From Flavobacteriales bacterium (GTDB lineage Bacteria > Bacteroidota > Bacteroidia > Flavobacteriales_D > Crocinitomicaceae): a DNA stretch of 16,357 nucleotides. The DNA is taken from positions 1 to 16,357 of the forward strand of contig CANJQZ010000017.1 in assembly GCA_947476515.1 (NCBI GenBank), in the 5' to 3' direction. The notes under the pieces are model-generated. The model had not been told where the DNA came from. It made no database searches and saw only the letters and a program-made list of their open reading frames with translations. Below, piece by piece: positions 14,076-16,357 of this stretch (positions are counted from its first letter, which is position 1; every line of letters starts with the position of its first letter). The position numbers and the translations under genes were made by a program.

Positions 14076-15247
14076 GAAAGTACCTTACTTATTTGAAAGG
14101 TGATCCCGTGATTTGGATTATTACACTATTGATGATGGCCTTCTCTCTGGTTACGGTTTATAGTTTTGTCCCAATCTTAGTTAAAATTGAAGGTGGAACT
14201 CCATTTCATTATCTGTTTAAACATTTTATTTATGTTATAATTGGCTTCTCTTCGATTTATCTAATTCATCGTGTTGACTCAAAATATATCTCTCAACTCA
14301 CCAAGTTTGGTTATTATCTTGCTCTAGCATTGCTTTTCTTTACCATGGCTTTTGGGGCTAAAGTAAATGGTGCGGAAAGATGGATAAAAATCCCATTTAT
14401 CGGATTAACTTTCCAATCATCTGATTTTGCAAAACTTGCATTGATGCTTTATGTATCTAAAATATTAGTTCGTAAAAAGGATTTGCTCAACGATTGGAAA
14501 AAAGGAATATTACCCTTAATGATTCCTATTGTATTTATCTGCATCCTAATTCTAAAAGATAATTTTTCAACTGCTGCAATGCTATTCCTCTTGATGATGT
14601 TATTGCTTTTTATCGGTAAAGTTCCCGTTTCAAAACTTGTAATAATGGGCGTGGGTGGCATCTTATTAGTAGTAATGGCTATTGGTGTTCATCTAGCAAT
14701 ACCCCAATTAAACTTGCTCCCTCGCTATGAGACTTGGCAAAATCGCTTGACGAATAAAATGAGTGATGAAACCAATGTACTTGATAATGCGCAAGCAATG
14801 GACGCGAAATTAGCGATTCACAATGGATCCTTTATTGGTCAAGGTGTTGGTGATGGAAAACTTAAAAATTATCTTCCCGAAGCGTATGCAGATTTTTATT
14901 ACGCAAGTTATGTAGAAGAATTTGGTTCAATTCTTTCAGTGTTTTTAATATTACTTTATTTGATCTTGTTGTATCGTATTATAAGAATTGCACTCAATGC
15001 TGAAAGTTTGTTCGAAACTTATGCAGCTCTTGCCATCGGATTGCATTTATTAGCCCAAGCTTGTATTAATATGTTAGTTTGTACAGGTGTGTTCCCTGTT
15101 ACAGGCCAAAATATGCCCTTCCTTGCCATGGGAGGTTCTGCATTAATCATGGCTTGTGTTTCCATAGGTATTATTCAGTCGTTTGCTGTTAAACAATCAA
15201 AAAAATCTAGCGCATTCGAAATGGAAAAGGAGGTTGCAGATGATTAA
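14072..15247 (+). CDS. ftsW: Septal peptidoglycan glycosyltransferase FtsW (SEDS family)
   Basis: FtsW polymerises lipid II into septal glycan strands in the inner membrane together with FtsI. The protein has 391 residues with about ten hydrophobic helices, as expected for SEDS proteins. Motifs: GAERWIKIPFIGLTFQSSDFAKLAL (split as residues 100-112 and 113-124), a long periplasmic loop around 212-280 with AIHNGSFIGQGVGDG (248-262) and LPEAYADFYYASYVEEFG (268-285), where D274 aligns with the catalytic Asp of the family, and GVFPVTGQNMPFLAMGGSAL (339-358). Placement before murG favours FtsW over RodA. It overlaps the preceding gene by 4 bases and murG by 8. The C-terminal codons also hold the AAGGAGG that serves as the murG ribosome binding site. 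Confidence 0.96.
   Translation: MRKYLTYLKGDPVIWIITLLMMAFSLVTVYSFVPILVKIEGGTPFHYLFKHFIYVIIGFSSIYLIHRVDSKYISQLTKFGYYLALALLFFTMAFGAKVNGAERWIKIPFIGLTFQSSDFAKLALMLYVSKILVRKKDLLNDWKKGILPLMIPIVFICILILKDNFSTAAMLFLLMMLLLFIGKVPVSKLVIMGVGGILLVVMAIGVHLAIPQLNLLPRYETWQNRLTNKMSDETNVLDNAQAMDAKLAIHNGSFIGQGVGDGKLKNYLPEAYADFYYASYVEEFGSILSVFLILLYLILLYRIIRIALNAESLFETYAALAIGLHLLAQACINMLVCTGVFPVTGQNMPFLAMGGSALIMACVSIGIIQSFAVKQSKKSSAFEMEKEVADD
15227..15233 (+). promoter_or_regulatory. Strong Shine-Dalgarno sequence for murG
   Basis: AAGGAGG lies 6 bases before the ATG at 15240, inside the last codons of ftsW. It decides the murG start in favour of 15240 over an in-frame start at 15183. It stands out because no other start in this window has such a site, as expected for Bacteroidota, which seldom use it. 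Confidence 0.6.
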
Positions 15248-16334
15248 TCGAGTGATTATTTCAGGAGGAGGAACCGGGGGACATATTTTTCCCGCTATTG
15301 CAATTGCAGATGAAATCAAAAGAAGATTCCCTGAGGTTTCTATTTTATTTATTGGCGCTGAAGGCAGAATGGAGATGGAAAAAATACCTCAAGCAGGTTA
15401 TTCTATTCAAGGACTTCGTATTGCAGGTTTTAAACGATCGCTAGCATTTAGTAATTTTTTACTTCCATTTAAAATTATTGGAAGTATGCTCAAGGCAAGA
15501 AAAATTATTAAGTCTTTTAATCCTGAAATCGTAATTGGAGTCGGTGGCTATGCAAGTGGACCAACACTTAAGGTGGCAGCTTGGTTGGGAATTAAGACGC
15601 TCATCCAAGAACAAAATTCATTTCCTGGTAAAACTAATTTGCTCTTGGCTAAAAAGGCCAGTCTTATCTGTACCGCTTATGCTGATATGGATAAATTTTT
15701 TCCTTCTGAAAAAATTATGCTCACGGGAAATCCAATCCGTAAGGACATTGTAGATATTGAAAGTAAAAAAACTGAAGCATACACCTATTATAATTTAGAC
15801 CCAAACAAAAAAACTATTTTAATCATAGGGGGTAGTTTAGGTGCCCGTACGCTGAATGAAGCAGTTGAAAATGAATTGTCATCTCTTGCTGAAAATAAGG
15901 AAATACAAACGCTGTGGCAATGTGGAAAATTGTATTTTGATCAAATATCTGAAAGAGTATCCTTGCCAGAACATATTAAATTAAATAAGTTTATTGATCG
16001 AATGGATCTTGCTTATGCCGCTGCGGATTTAATTATATCTCGTGCTGGAGCTACTTCAATTTCAGAATTGTGTATCGTCGCAAAGCCATTAATCTTAGTT
16101 CCTTCACCAAATGTTTCGGAAGATCATCAAACAAAAAATGCAATGTCTTTAGTAAATATAGCTGCTGCAGTCTTAATTAAAGATACTCAAGCAAAAGTTC
16201 ATTTATTAAAGAAAGCTTTTGAAATTTTAGCGGATTCAAATCAAATGTCTGTGCTCTCAAAAAATTGTAGTCACTTGGGCAAGCCAAATGCTACCAAGGA
16301 AATAGTAGATGCTGTTCAAAGTTTAATAAATTGA
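15240..16334 (+). CDS. murG: Lipid II synthase MurG (UDP-GlcNAc transferase)
   Basis: MurG adds N-acetylglucosamine from UDP-GlcNAc to lipid I on the cytoplasmic face of the inner membrane, forming lipid II. From the ATG at 15240 the protein has 364 residues, the usual size, and opens MINRVIISGGGTGGHIFPAIAIA, with the family's glycine-rich loop near the N-terminus. An earlier in-frame start at 15183 would add 19 residues inside ftsW and is not favoured. Motifs: GGYASGP (102-108), EQNSFPGKTN (124-133), TGNPIR (162-167), GGSLGA (197-202), SRAGATSISEL (267-277) and EDHQTKNA (294-301), covering the lipid I side and the UDP-GlcNAc pocket of this GT-B enzyme. It overlaps ftsW by 8 bases, and a likely murC start follows 2 bases after its stop. 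Confidence 0.97.
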   Translation: MINRVIISGGGTGGHIFPAIAIADEIKRRFPEVSILFIGAEGRMEMEKIPQAGYSIQGLRIAGFKRSLAFSNFLLPFKIIGSMLKARKIIKSFNPEIVIGVGGYASGPTLKVAAWLGIKTLIQEQNSFPGKTNLLLAKKASLICTAYADMDKFFPSEKIMLTGNPIRKDIVDIESKKTEAYTYYNLDPNKKTILIIGGSLGARTLNEAVENELSSLAENKEIQTLWQCGKLYFDQISERVSLPEHIKLNKFIDRMDLAYAAADLIISRAGATSISELCIVAKPLILVPSPNVSEDHQTKNAMSLVNIAAAVLIKDTQAKVHLLKKAFEILADSNQMSVLSKNCSHLGKPNATKEIVDAVQSLIN

Positions 16335-16336
16335 GT

Positions 16337-16357
16337 ATGCTGTCTTTCGATAAAATA
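16337..16357 (+). CDS. murC: Start of probable murC (UDP-N-acetylmuramate-L-alanine ligase), partial
   Basis: Two bases after the murG stop an ATG opens a frame that runs to the window end and reads MLSFDKI, seven codons. In Bacteroidota murC normally follows murG, and MurC proteins often begin with a short leader before the I-G-I-G-G-I-G-M-S-A nucleotide loop, so this is very likely the murC N-terminus. The sequence itself is too short to prove it; the call rests on position. Confidence 0.6.

Noticed and set aside
15183..15239. Earlier start for murG
   Set aside because: It would add 19 residues before the conserved MINRVIISGGGTGGH and bypass the strong ribosome binding site at 15227-15233.

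Overview
This AT-rich window (intergenic stretches and third codon positions are strongly A/T) looks like a chromosome segment of a Bacteroidota bacterium, most likely an environmental member of the Flavobacteriales. Four signs support this: a secreted protein with a type IX secretion (Por) sorting tail, a TTTG-N19-TATCTTTG promoter of the Bacteroidota type, near absence of Shine-Dalgarno sequences, and a division/cell-wall (dcw) cluster with the Bacteroidota gene order, a PASTA-bearing FtsI and no murF between murE and mraY. The species cannot be named from the sequence.

Left part (1-2478, minus strand): ribosomal protein genes rplU (L21) and rpmA (L27) are driven by a good Bacteroidota promoter and closed by an intrinsic terminator. 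Then comes lnt, the apolipoprotein N-acyltransferase of lipoprotein maturation. The first bases may hold the N-terminus of another minus-strand gene that runs off the edge.

Middle (2549-5482): a plus-strand gene for a 648-residue secreted protein has two fibronectin III-like domains, a domain that resembles a gingipain (peptidase C25) scaffold without the expected His/Cys dyad, and a type IX sorting tail. It converges on a minus-strand EamA/DMT family permease gene.

Right part (5483-16357): a 213-bp divergent intergenic region leads into the dcw operon: mraZ, rsmH, ftsL-like, ftsI, murE, mraY, murD, an unrecognised 153-codon gene, ftsW, murG and the first codons of murC. The genes overlap or lie at most 3 bases apart, so they are almost certainly one transcript. 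MurE, MraY, MurD, MurG and MurC supply lipid II, FtsW and FtsI polymerise and cross-link septal peptidoglycan, FtsL links that pair to the divisome, and MraZ is the operon's transcription factor.

The observations most worth a second look are: a 16-bp element GTGGTAAAAAGTGGTA present twice in inverted orientation in the mraZ/EamA intergenic region (probable MraZ operators); the unknown small gene with a TTG start tightly coupled between murD and ftsW; an in-frame A_AAA_AAA slippery heptamer at the rsmH stop that would fuse RsmH to FtsL in the -1 frame; and the gingipain-like cargo that appears to have lost its catalytic residues. No RNA genes, mobile elements, CRISPR arrays or integration sites were seen.
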